Assembly (NCBI GenBank): GCA_900175165.2
Contig: FWWN02000149.1
Location: 1-55,551 of the forward strand
Source: Rhizomucor pusillus
Taxonomy: Eukaryota > Mucoromycota > Mucoromycetes > Mucorales > Lichtheimiaceae
DNA length: 55,551 nucleotides
Direction of reading: 5' to 3'
In this document: piece by piece, positions 44,073 through 55,419 of the stretch
How positions within the stretch are numbered: the first letter of the stretch is position 1
Layout of the letters: each line of letters starts with the position of its first letter
The notes under the pieces: model-generated
Told to the model about the DNA's origin: nothing
Database searches by the model: none
What the model saw: only the letters and a program-made list of their open reading frames with translations
Made by a program: the position numbers and the translations under genes

Positions 44073-46136
44073 ATGCTCGCATTCAGATCCAGGATATTTC
44101 CAGCTGTTTTGACCAGTGTTGCGAGACGGCAGCCGCAGAGAGCCTTTCTTCGAGCATATTCATCATCTGCTCAAGGCCAGGAGCTCGAGGACCTTTCTTC
44201 CGATCGTCAGACTAACGAGGGCACCAAGCCCGTCCAGGGCGAGGAGCACCACGCGGTCGTATCGACATTTGATCTTTTCTCTATTGGTGTCGGCCCGTCT
44301 TCATCGCACACTGTTGGTCCCATGCGTGCTGCCAAAATTTTCGTCAATGATTTAATGGAGCACAAGGTGCTTGATAGGGTAGCCACGTTGCGTGTCGGTA
44401 AGTTGCCAATGGGTGCTCTGCATGCTTTTTTGGAAAAGGGCGAGCATTCTAACTTTGGTGCCATTTTATCAAGATTTATTTGGTTCCTTGGCGTTGACTG
44501 GCAAAGGGCACGGTACACCGGACGCCATCCTGATGGGCATCGAAGGCGAAACTCCTGATCTTGTAGAGACTCGCACAATCAAATCCCGTGTGGAAGGTAT
44601 CCACACAAACAAGTCAATCAGACTCAATGGCACGCACCGTATCACATTCGATCCCGAGAAGCATTTAATCTTCAATTATTTCAAGACTTTACCGCAACAT
44701 CCCAACGGACTGCGTTTCTGTGCTTACGACGCCAACGCAAACCTCATTGCCACGAACGAGTATTTCAGTATCGGTGGTGGCTTCGTTGTTAATGAAGATA
44801 CACAGCTGGATCACGGTGAAAACGTGTACTATAAGCAAGAAGAAAAGAAGAATGTCGTAGCAGAACGTCTTCAACAGGATATTGCCGTCGTCAGTTTGCC
44901 ATTCCGAAATGCCGAAGACCTCATCAATGTTTGCAAGAGGGAAAACATGACGATAGCTCAAGTCGTCTATGAAAACGAACTAAAGTGGCATTCCGCGAGC
45001 GAAATCAAGGGCAAACTTCTGCGTATCTGGAACACTATGGATGAAAGCATCCGCAACGGTGTCATGGCTTCTTCTGATGGTATTTTTTTTCTTTTACTTT
45101 CTCTGAATGTACAGCTGAAATATGTTGTTTATTTGCAGAACGTCTGCCTGGTGAGCTTAAAGTCCGTCGACGAGCACCTGCACTTTATCAGAAACTCCTC
45201 AAAGGCCTTTACAGCCCCTTGTCACCAATGAGAACAGAATACAATGGTACGCAACTATCGGCATCTGCAATTCCCGACGAAGAGGAGCCAGCACCCGGAA
45301 AAAGCAGTTTCCCACTGGCCTTATCAGTACTTCCGCGGCGCCAGCGGAAGCGATTTGTACTGCCTGGTAAGGGTCATCTCGCGGCTGGCTGAAAACTTTA
45401 TGAAATTAAAAAATTTCTTGTTATTTTTAGCTCTCGATTACCTATCAGTTTATGCTATTGCTGTCAATGAAGAAAATGCATGCGGAGGTCGTGTAGTCAC
45501 TGCTCCCACAAACGGCGCAGCAGGAACCATTCCTGCTGTACTCAAGTACTATCTCGAGTTTATCTCCGAGAACCCTGAGCGCGATGTCATGGAATTTCTC
45601 CTGACAACCGCTGCTATCGGTATGCTTTACAAGCGAGGAGCAAGCATTTCAGGTAATGGCACTTTACACTACCAAATCAAATATGTGATCTCTCACACAT
45701 CGTAATCTAGCCGCCGAAGTCGGTTGCCAAGGTGAAGTCGGTGTTGCCTGCTCCATGGCAGCCGCTGGTTTCGCAGCCGTCATGGGAGGAACTGTCCAAC
45801 AGGTTGAAAATGCTGCCGAAATCGGAATGGTAAGGAAACGATAAAAAATAGAGACGCTTATGCAAGCTTAACTAACTAAATATATTCTAGGAACACAACC
45901 TTGGATTGACCTGCGATCCTATTGCTGGATTGGTCCAAGTTCCCTGCATTGAACGCAATGCGCTAGCAGCCGTCAAGGCCATCGCCGCAGCTCAGCTTGC
46001 GTTGAACGGAGAAGGAGATCATCGCGTATCCTTGGATCAAGTCATCGAAACTATGCGCCAGACCGGTCTTGACATGATGTCCAAGTACAAGGAAACCAGT
46101 CAGGGAGGTTTGGCTGTCAATGTACCTATATGCTAA
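44073..46136 (+). CDS. Iron-sulfur L-serine dehydratase, mitochondrial
   Basis: Exons 44073-44397, 44474-45079, 45139-45366, 45431-45652, 45711-45829 and 45891-46136 give 581 aa. An Arg-rich presequence ([19 protein letters not shown]) precedes a bacterial-type single-chain enzyme. The beta part has [16 protein letters not shown] and [17 protein letters not shown]. The alpha part has [28 protein letters not shown] and [14 protein letters not shown], with the Cys residues that hold the [4Fe-4S] cluster in this family. It deaminates L-serine to pyruvate and ammonia without PLP. A linker of about 50 residues between the two parts (RRQRKRF...) is longer than in bacterial forms. Confidence 0.9.
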
Positions 46137-46576
46137 GCCAGCACGGCAAACCTTCATCGATATCCAACTTTGTTTTCTACTTTTTCATCATTTCCCTTTC
46201 TGCTGTCGATATATATAGTTCTCCTTTATATTCGCATTCATGACATATTCAAAAGCTGTACACACTTTTCCGAGTATTACCGAAATACTGGAAAGCAGTG
46301 TTTTCTATAGTGGATATATCTAAACTGCATGGTGCTGTGGTGGAGAGGGGGAGAAAGTAAGAAATAAGAACAGAATGTGCTGTGACATCGTGATCACTTG
46401 CATGTGTACAAATATAAGCGTCCGTCTTTTTATAAATTGTGCTCCATATCACCTGGAAGTATCTTCGTTACTTGTATCTGATCTAAGTTGCTTGATTAAA
46501 ACATTACTTTCAGCGCATAGATCATTTGATTATTGTGGCGGTCGCATAGCATAACATAACCATTGCTGTGTGGAAA

Positions 46577-46823
46577 TCAAAGCTTTAAACTTCCCCCTAA
46601 GTTTATTCTGTGATTGATAGCAAAACACATTAACCACGCATCAATTGCAGGAACCGAGAGTCCTTGTAGCCACTCCAAGCCCAGATCGACATACATTTGA
46701 AGAAGTGAAGCTGGGTCTTGGTTGAGACCCGATAGAAGATGCAGTGCAATATCAGCAGGCGTCGAAATTGCACGCTTCAGTCCATGGGCAACGAAAACAA
46801 AGTCCCGGAACGTGCGTATTCGT
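46577..46823 (-). CDS. Probable terminal exon of an unrecognised gene
   Basis: Open minus-strand frame of 81 codons with coding character (FVFVAHGLKRAISTPADIALHLL, then DLGLEWLQGLSVPAIDAWLM), helical and hydrophobic. Upstream, 46836-47024 contains another helical-looking frame (LLLPTLRKIVAPFQYQALPL), probably an earlier exon, but no intron joins them in phase. The gene is therefore only partly modelled, and the family is unknown. Confidence 0.4.
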
Positions 46824-47315
46824 CTTGAGTGTCAACTATGGTTCGGAGCTGGGGGAAACATTGGTGATATAAATGATTTGTAGACAAAGTGCGGGAAGAA
46901 TTGATGGCAAGTTTACCACTGGAGCTATGCAAGCGTAAGCGCTCAGCGGCAAACGATAAAGGAAGGGCTTGATATTGGAACGGGGCGACAATCTTGCGCA
47001 AAGTGGGCAACAATAACATATCAATGAACTCTCGGTTTTACGTTCTCTTCGTAAGAATTGTTGGTTATACTTGCCTCATGCAATCGAGGGAATGCCACAA
47101 ACAACTAGAAAAGGATGTCAGTCTCTTAAATTAATCAGAACACTTTGAATAATATTGATACTTGGATTTCAGCTTGACTGGGCAGTTCAAGGGATACTGG
47201 AGGTGGTCTTACCGCGGTGGAAGTGCATTCGATACCCCGCCCGTCTGCCGTGGCTTAAGACCCAGACATTTGAGCACAAGAGCACTACAGCAACTCCTTC
47301 TTTGCTTCTCGCTTC

Positions 47316-48018
47316 ATGACACACAGACACAGACGTCTTCGACGAGGAGCCACGGAAATCGAAGATGCTGCGACACTGAATCTCGGAGAAGGTGTGCAGT
47401 CTTGTGTGCGTGTCGAGACATGTGGCCAGCATCACTCAACGATACGCGATAGATTTCGAAAATACCCAATGTCTATTTATATCTGAAGTACGGATCTTGA
47501 TGGAGGTCCAGGAGGAATCGAAAGAACGCGGCACAGACAATCGACCGACGACGAGGTAGATCTGGATTTTTGTGCAAAAATCCCACGACGCTGCAGATAT
47601 TCAGATTACGTGTAGCATCACATCTAAAACTCTAGATTACGTTCGCATGTTCAGCCGGTTCAGTAATCGCGATTCCGTCAACGAGATTCGGTCGTGAGTA
47701 TTACTTTTTCCGCTTGCAGTGGATACTCGACAAGACGAACTGTGTTTTGACGTGGCGGATAGGCTGCTCAGCCGCGAATCGAATACGGTCGCGCAATTTG
47801 AAGCTGCTCAACTCGCCAATCTGGTCTGTGAGGATGCTGAAGAAGCAAAAGCATTGGTACCGAGGTAGGCGATGCACATAGCGATTCCAGAGGTATCATA
47901 CACGATGGGCTAAAGCATCATGCTCGTATGACGATACAGCCTTGCGCAGAAAATGGATGACGAAAAGCTGGAGCGGCTCCTGCATGAAATGCTCACCATC
48001 AGGAAATTCCAGGGTTAA
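47316..48018 (+). CDS. RPB4: RNA polymerase II subunit RPB4
   Basis: Exons 47316-47391, 47453-47555, 47616-47693, 47772-47864 and 47940-48018 give 142 aa, the same length as human RPB4. Family blocks line up in order: LNLGEDFENTQCLFISEV, KTLDYVRMFSRF, VAQFEAAQLANL, EDAEEAKALVPSL and LLHEMLTIRKFQ. RPB4 forms the stalk of RNA polymerase II with RPB7 and links transcription with mRNA decay. The acceptors at 47615 and 47771 were chosen over nearer AGs because they restore the RPB4 pattern without gaps. The convergent GT32 gene ends 143 bp away. Confidence 0.93.
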
Positions 48019-48161
48019 CACTGGACATGACAATACATTGCAAAGCGTGAATCGCTGTTCAGCATGGAGAATACATTAATGCTGCTCAAACTGTAATATA
48101 CCATTCTAAAGGATGGTATGCCAAGTAAAGAAAAGAGAAGGAGATATATGTACACGATAAT

Positions 48162-50235
48162 CTATTGTTGATCGTCCTCTGTCCACATGGTATTGCTGTC
48201 GTCGTCTTCCACAATGCTGTCCGACGTGCCTGCTGCTGCTTTGTCCTGTGATATCCAGTCTTCGCCTGGGATATTGACGGCGTTGGCAAAATCCAAAGTT
48301 TCTTGAGCTTGAGAAGATCCCATAGCTCGTTGATCCTCCTTCATCACTTGGCGAAGTTCATCTGGCGTCAAAACTCGTTCCCAAACTCGAATATCCTTAT
48401 ACACCGCCTCCAGACTTGGATCGGTATCCCAAGGATCTTGATAGTTACTATGTTCTGGCTCTGACGAACCAAACCAGATGCCACGGATTATTGAGCCGTA
48501 CTTTTCAGTGATATTCCAGGTGCTCAAACCGTTAATCACGTATCCGTCCATAGAAAGGCTCAAAGCAGGCAAATTGTCGTGAGCTCTTCGGTTAATGGTA
48601 AGCGAATAAAAATGATAATCGTCGTCCTGGTTAATCGGGAAGGGATTTGAATGCACTTCCATAGCTTGCTGCGTAGTCCACGTCCAATCGTCTTCTAATA
48701 GAACCGTTGACAGCCCTAGAGAAATGGGAACTAGCCGCTGAACGTTTGGCTTGGGACGGTAAATTGAAATTTTTTCTGTCCGCACGTATATTTTGGCCCT
48801 GTCTGTTTGCACCACGACAGCTGTTCCGTTTTCCTTATCGCTCCTTGTCTTCATCCACCAGCTGACAGTCAGCTCGTCCAAAGTAGTTTCGATGGGAAGG
48901 GATAAGAATACATAGCTGTCTCGACCGGTCACGTGAACACCACCGTCTGCGGCATCTCCGCTCTGAATGATACCGTTGACATTGTTGCCAGATATATCGT
49001 CTGCTCTCATCGGATTCATCCATGGTTTGCCCGCCAAGTCCAACGTCCAATGACCCACTGCGCATGTAGGCGAGAATTTATATTAGAGAACGTCCAATAC
49101 CTGATGAATAGTTGCTTACCTAATTTATCCTCTCTCTCAGTATTCAGTAGGATCTGACAAGCATCAGCTCGTGGATCAGGTCCTTCCAGAAGGAACTGGC
49201 GCACGCGGCAGTACAGACTATTGTCGATGTTCAGTATGACTTCAGGTGTTACTCCACGCATCAAGTGCTTGTTGGCTGGTGATTCCCAGATATGTGTGCC
49301 GAGGCTAGTGTTGAAATCAAATGACTTCTCTAGGAATAACGTACGCAGTCCGACAGAGTCCCACAATGGCCAGAAATATGCTTTGTGATCCAATACTGTC
49401 ACTTCATCCGGATAGTGCGGTGCTAGCTTGCCGGGCAAGACGACCGAGTGATAATTCCAATCTGAGCTGTCGAATGTCTGATAGGTAGCGTACCAGCGCT
49501 GTAAAAACCTAGCATTTTGGCGAGCCATGATCATTGCGTTGCATAAGCCCATAGCCCCATCTACGTGAATATATGTTATTATCCATTGAAACAGTTTGAA
49601 CATTTGCTTGAGTACTAACCTATGCCTTCTTGAGCCATTACGAACTCATTTTCAAGCAGATGATCGACAGGTTTAAGGGCGATCAAATCCAAATCGAAAT
49701 ATATGCCACCGAATTCCATCAAGGCTTCTAATCGTACAACGTCTGCACGGTGCGCATAGTGCGATACTGGCCGTCCAAATACTTGTTCAACGAGAGGTAC
49801 ATGTCGCAGCGTTAACATTGGCTTTGCTTTCTCGAATAGTTCTCCTGTAGGCATGTAATGGTAGTGAAACATTATTTTATCGGGTTTGATGGTATCATGC
49901 GCTGCTTTGATAGCGATGTAATGGATCAAGTCGAGTGTAGGGTCAGGACCACGTAAGCCATATACAAAGTGGACGATCTTTGGTATCCGTGCGCCAGGGG
50001 ATTTGAGTTGTACATTCTGCGCAAGTTGTAACTCGGCACGGGGTGCATCGCTTTGTTTCTCCAGAAATACATATGAAGCCTTGTACCAAAACCTCACGAG
50101 CAGGATTGAAACGATGAGTAGAAACACAAGTCGAATACGGTTTCTTTTCTGCTCAGTATGCTGTGTAACTATGACCTGTTTCCTGTATAGCGGGATCCGT
50201 TGCCCCGGGCGCCGTGGTTGGAAGGATGCCAGCAT
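48162..50235 (-). CDS. GT32-type glycosyltransferase with a lectin-like C-terminal domain
   Basis: Minus-strand exons 49620-50235, 49120-49560 and 48162-49057 give 650 aa. The protein is a type II membrane protein: a basic N-terminus, a signal anchor (LVFLLIVSILLVRFWY, about 36-52), then a GT32 domain. IPKIVHFVYG, SHYAHRADVVRLEAL and FGGIYFDLDLIALKP carry the DxD sugar-nucleotide site, as in Och1 and related Golgi enzymes. From about residue 355 the sequence changes to a beta-rich region (VGHWTLDLAGKP, SWWMKTRSDKENGTAVV, YHFYSLTINR, YKDIRVWERVLTPDEL). This pattern is typical of LamG/concanavalin-type lectin folds. An acidic tail follows. The combination suggests an enzyme that also binds its glycan product. 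Confidence 0.85.
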
Positions 50236-51202
50236 GGCGGGCTAGTGATGGAGTGAATCGTCGACGCAGCAACCAAAGGTCCGTCGGTCGACTTTGGGTA
50301 AGGACAAGATTGACACTTTACTTGTTGCTAAGTCGAACAAGCATTTTCTGAGACTCAAAACTTCAATCTGAGGAGCTCAAAGATTTGCTACAGTTTCCTT
50401 TTTTGAGCCTAAAGAGGGAAAGTTTTCTACTCTGAGGCACACTATAGATGCTCATCCATTAATGGCTAACGGATCCTCCGTGTCATCGTAGATGCTGACA
50501 GTAGAAAATGCCGCGGAAGATGAGGAATTTTACAAATAAAAGATATATAACTCGGTCCATCCGACACGACATACTCCAATATGATGTTACTCTTCACTTG
50601 GGTTTATATTACAACAGATGCATCGGAAGCAATCCAATTTCCTTCATTCCTCTTGCTTCTCTTGCTGCTTTTGCTGACATTCTTGCAGTCGCCGATGTTG
50701 TTCTTGGTCTTCTTGCAGCTCCTGCTCCTGCCAGAAATCTTCGGTCAAACACGTTTTGGATGACGAACCTGATTCGCTACTGATACTTGCTATGGCAACT
50801 ATCAAAGTGGATATCGCAGTCTATTTTTCATCCACGCCAGCTCATTTTCTTATTTCTAGCACTTCGTTTCTATGGCGTCTCGCAGCTAATAGTCGGTCAG
50901 CCTATTACGGATACATGGCTATTTCAAAACGAAACGATCACATTATTTCGCAGTTCCAGTCTCTGTATTGCTAGACACCTCGCATTCTTCAAGTTTATAG
51001 CATAGTTGGGATATTTATTTAGAATTTGAATGAGCTATACTTAGAGAGAGAGGTTAAGCATGGAGAAGAGAATTCTCTGTATCGGCGTAAAAATGAGGAT
51101 ATGAGTTCACTATCATTAGCGAGGGCATGAGACTATATATATATGGGTGGGGGAATATGATCAAGGGATAAATAGATAAGATCAATCAGTGATATTTTTC
51201 CG
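50236..51202. other. Intergenic region with one orphan exon-like frame
   Basis: About 970 bp. Apart from the exon-like frame at 50644-50820, no gene is seen. Confidence 0.5.
50644..50820 (-). CDS. Possible Gln/Glu-rich terminal exon, gene incomplete
   Basis: Minus-strand frame of 58 codons opening right after a TAG acceptor-like site at 50821-50822. It is strongly biased to Gln and Glu (FWQEQELQEDQEQHRRLQ) and ends in TGA. No in-frame Met and no convincing upstream exon were found, so it may be the last exon of a gene lost or diverged upstream, or chance. Confidence 0.28.
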   Translation of the reverse strand, partial: TAISTLIVAIASISSESGSSSKTCLTEDFWQEQELQEDQEQHRRLQECQQKQQEKQEE

Positions 51203-53060
51203 TTAATTTTCCTTTTGCGAAGAAACCGTTTGCAGATTTCGTTTCGCAAGCATACTGCGGATACGCAACGTAGAACCTGGACCTCTTTGAGAAGGTGGTT
51301 TAACCATAGAAGACTTTCGGGATGATTCAGTGGCGTTGGGCGGTGTAGAAGGAGACACTGGGGCAGGAATTGAAGAGGGTGGTAACTCTTTCTTGCTTGC
51401 AACAGGGGGTTTGCTGCTGTTTGAGCTGTCCTTGGTAGCCTTATGTCCCGTGAGGGAAGAGGTCCGCACGCGAGGCACACCGGTACTTGCTCTAATAGGC
51501 GTCCTGACAGCTGCAGAGTGGCGATGCATCTTCTTGGCTGCCAAGTTGACCGCTGCAGCGGCATTCAGCGGTGGTACTAGCGGAACCTCTGGTTCATTCT
51601 TTGTGACGCTAGCAATAGACGAAGCGCGACTGCGGCCTAGAGGAACAGGCACTCCGGACGAGTCATTCGAGCGTGTGGATAAGCTGTTGCGCATAGATCG
51701 ATTGTTGGCCGATGTAGAGGGCGTAGGTGAGCTTCTTCTGGAGAACCCATCGTAGGAGATACGCGAAGGATGAACGGGGAGCTGAAAACAAGTACGAGTT
51801 AATCAATGTATCATTATGCATCACATTGCACTGACGTACGTTTTTGGATATCAGTTCATCTTCACGATCCAAAATATCCAGAATATCCTCGCCATCAACT
51901 CGTAGAGGCGCACCTCTAACGTAATTCTTCCATAAAGATACGCTCTCGCGGATCTTAGCACCAAGCTATATTTAGATTGAAAAGAAGAATATCCAGGTGA
52001 GCGTCTGGTTCCTTTCCCATATTGTTGAAAGTAGGTACCATTTTCACCTCATCAGGAGCATTTCGTCTCCTGGCGCTTCGAAGCAGAATTGTGCGGCGCT
52101 TCAAGTTACTCTTTGCAGACAGTGCAATGGTCTTTGCTATATCCAGATCAACCTTTGCTTTTTGCAAAGTTTGAACATCGGCTTGCAGTAAAAGTATCGT
52201 ATGAATCATGCGCTGCTCAAGGTACTCATCAGAAGCCTTCCAATAAACTTACATGTTGTGCCAATCTCCTTGTAGAACTCTGCCGAGTCCAGTTCCAAGT
52301 CTCTCAGCAGATCGTTCAACTGGCGGAGTATGTGCTTCGTATCTGGTTTGTACCGAATGCGCGTGCCAAAGCGAATAGCAGACTACGATGATGGGTGTCA
52401 GGTCAGGTCAGGTCAGGTCAATTTACGCAAGAAGCTGTTCAAATTTCATCCAATACCATTCGCTGCTCGCGTCGCTGTTCCTGATCCAAACCGGAAGGAA
52501 CATTGTTTCCACCGCTGCTGTTACTGGTGACTGATTGACGACGCTGGAATACCTTGGGTGGTGTTTCATAGAGACTGCTAGCAGATTTGATAGCAGAGTC
52601 GAGTGTCGCTTCTGCATTCATCAACAGAGTCTCCCGCTCATTGGAAAGACCCAGATCTTTCAGCATTGTCTCAATTTGACTAGTTGTAGACTCGACATTC
52701 ACAATAGCTTGGTTCGTTAGCTCTAGTTGAGCGATCAATTCATTCAACTCTGCCGTTTTCAGCGTAAGGATAGATCGAAGGTTGGCGATAGTTTGCATGC
52801 CCTGTTGCGTTTTGCCCCAGGTGCATTTGTGAACAAATTCTTTCTTGCTTTTTTGCTTTTTATCTTAAAGTGACTCGTACCTCGTCGAGCTTACTGAGTA
52901 GCTGTATTACGGCTTTATCTTCCACGTTGTAGAAGCCCTGAAGCTCTTGGCTGACTCTGTGGGCGTCAATAGATTTGCCATCAGTAGCTCCGTAGGAGAC
53001 TTGATCTCCTGTCTTGACACGCGCTGTAACAGGTTGAGAATTCAAAACAAGTTCCGACAT
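51203..53060 (-). CDS. Ser/Pro-rich protein with an SxIP motif, candidate microtubule-end binder
   Basis: Minus-strand exons 52881-53060, 52457-52801, 52253-52382, 52048-52181, 51840-51965 and 51203-51781 give 497 aa. The first 300 residues are mainly helical with coiled-coil character (IANLRSILTLKTAELNEL, VDLDIAKTIALSAKS). The last 190 are basic and Ser/Pro-rich with SSIPAPVSP, an SxIP-type EB1-binding motif flanked by Lys, Ser and Pro as in known plus-end proteins. This plan recalls fungal Kar9-type spindle-positioning proteins, but I could not confirm that family. The exon 4 donor could be 52047 or nine bases further on. Confidence 0.65.
52398..52420. repeat. GGTCA pentanucleotide repeat inside an intron
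   Basis: TCA followed by four perfect GGTCA units, lying in the 74-nt intron 52383-52456. Confidence 0.9.
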
Positions 53061-53413
53061 TACGAGACTTGCAACGATCAAGCTATCATAAAAAGAAGAG
53101 AAAGAGAGAGATAAAGAAGGAAAATAAGTTGGCTCCTGTCCAAAGTAGAAATGCTGAACAGAAGCTCAACCGGGAAGGGAGGGCTGACCTGACCTGCATG
53201 TCGTCATGACAATTTTCCCCCACATGCCGCCCGTTCACATGTCTGGGGCCGGTTTGGTGCCACAATCGTCGATGATGCATTAATATATTACAAAATGACA
53301 GAATCATGAATCAGAAATCTTTACATATTGCACTAGTAGGTGTATGTTGGTCAAACTGCTACACATCGAAGGCAGGAGGTCTTGTACAAGAAGGAATGCA
53401 GCAGAGCGATCAA
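53061..53413. other. Intergenic region, no gene seen
   Basis: About 350 bp carrying the promoter of the SxIP gene; a GA-rich stretch lies at 53090-53120. Confidence 0.6.
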
Positions 53414-55419
53414 CTACGCATCTACTAGTTGTATTCCGATGTAAGCAATAAGCGGTTTATTCTGGCAACAGGACCCATACCTGTTTATACTGGAGGATGT
53501 ATCCCTTGTATGGATATTGAGCACGGCATCGAGCTAAGAGAACTAAATCAATTCAACGTTACTTTTTCCAGTGATGCGTACGAACTCACCATTGCCTTTT
53601 GATCGTCCAGTCCCCAATTTTGACATATTTTCAAGATATTTAATGCTGCAGACAAACCGATCGCAATATTGTCATTAAACACGTCAACGTAGGAAGATGC
53701 AATGTAACCTATGGTTTTCCTTGCTTGTGTCTTTGGCCGCAGCGATATGAGCCCGTAGAACCATTGATATAGCTGCTCCATCACAGCATCCAGACGGTCA
53801 TCATCCGATGGACAGCAAGCCCAGGCTATGTAACGGCAAATTGACTCTGTCTATAGGACTCCATCATTTAGAGTTCAGCTTCGCCAATATCAAATTTTGT
53901 AGTATCACCTCTGTAGTCCAAGTAAAGATAGCATTGCTGCCACTGACATAATCGCACAGCAAAGCATATAAGCAACGTTGTAAGAAGTCCAGATGTAGCA
54001 TAGCTAGGAACCATGCATTTCTCCTCCGATTTGTTATCTGATCAAATGCACCGCAATAAATGTATTGACTCAAAGCCGCTTGCAACTGGCAACATCTCTG
54101 TGGGATGGCATCTGTTTGCATCAGCAGTGAAACTACCCTGTCTAAACCGTTTGGAAGCTTTCAAAGTACGTTTGTCAATAGATTTGTCTACATATAGATC
54201 CAGATAGGATGTTTTGTTACCTGGCATTTGTAAAGCTCGAGAGTTCGAAAGGTATGCCACCAAATCCGATAAACGCGCCAGTCGCTTGATACAAATATGG
54301 TTTCTGATATGAGTCGCAATACATGCTGGAGCACCCATGGCTCGCGGCATAATGTTTGTAGGAAACTGGTACGTTTAATCTGCATCGAAATTTCTTCAAA
54401 AGACACCGACTGAGGAGCATATTTCATTAGCAAAGTATAAATCTCCTTCCTTGGTATATCATCAAAGTATGTCCACAATCTGTCATTTATGTGCGTGAGC
54501 TGTGCGGTAACAGTGCATTAAATATTCAGGATCACTTGCCTCGCTTTGAGCAAACTGGGCCAAGTGAGGTATAAGCGCCACAAGCCGTCATTGTCGCCAA
54601 GTAAATGAGTTTCAAAAGTCTCAGGAAACGATGGCACGATGATGCCATTTGTTTCGTCACCGTCAACGCGTTGCATATCCATAAGATCAAGACTGATTCC
54701 AACCAATGTTTGGATCAAGGGTGCCGCGCTGTCATGACGGACAAGCAAAAGCACCACTTGCAGCAATCGAGTGACCTGACTAGTCTGTTTTACATTGCAT
54801 TGTTAGGTCTCTCGAATCCTTTGTCCATCTCCATGCCTACCGTGAGATCTGCATGCTTCATTTTATCTTCGACCTCGACTTGTATCATTTCGATCTTTCT
54901 GCTTGTGCTATCCAGACCAGCTGGATCCTGACAAGATGCATACTGCAGGCGACGAACGCGCTGTATGCACCATGCTATCGACTTTTCCTGCTTGCTTAGT
55001 TCCTGATTGGGTAATGCGTTTTGCAGCTTGGCAAACTCAAACAAGCAGGCGATTAATAATCTTGCAATGGACGGGTCAGTGGCGAGTGTAGGATGCGTCT
55101 GGGATGTGCGTTCAAAAGTTTATTTTTTTAAGTATCATGCGCACCCACAAAATACAACCGTAAAAGACTTACCGCTGCAGCGGTCAGCAACGGACCAGCT
55201 TTTGGATACATGGAAACGCAAGCTCGACTGTCAGGACAGTGTTCCAGTGCCTGTCATCGTTGCGATTGCGTCAATCGTTTGCCTTTGATTTGGCACCACT
55301 GCACTCACTTCCAAGAGCGACGAAAGGAACTTTACGAAAAAAGGTCGCTCGTCGCTTAACACTTGTATCGGGTCCCGACTAGAGGACTCGAGGACCCGCT
55401 TAAATCGCTCCCAATCCAT
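53414..55419 (-). CDS. Unrecognised all-helical protein
   Basis: Minus-strand exons 55309-55419, 55173-55250, 54841-55098, 54536-54775, 54221-54499, 53909-54157, 53590-53850 and 53414-53533 give 531 aa. All eight exons are open, in phase and rich in Leu, Trp and Cys. They form repeated amphipathic helices (LLIACLFEFAKL, VTRLLQVVLLLVR, WYRIWWHTFR-like segments, FLAMLHLDFLQRCLYALL). The pattern suits a HEAT- or ARM-like scaffold, but no signature names it. It has no signal peptide or clear membrane segment. One intron (54500-54535) is only 36 nt. The last exon could be shortened by a further splice near 53480. Confidence 0.68.

Noticed and set aside
47187..47435. Minus-strand 82-aa frame with a PH-domain-like feel
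   Set aside because: It lies across RPB4 exon 1 and its intron, whose model is supported by strong family motifs on the plus strand.
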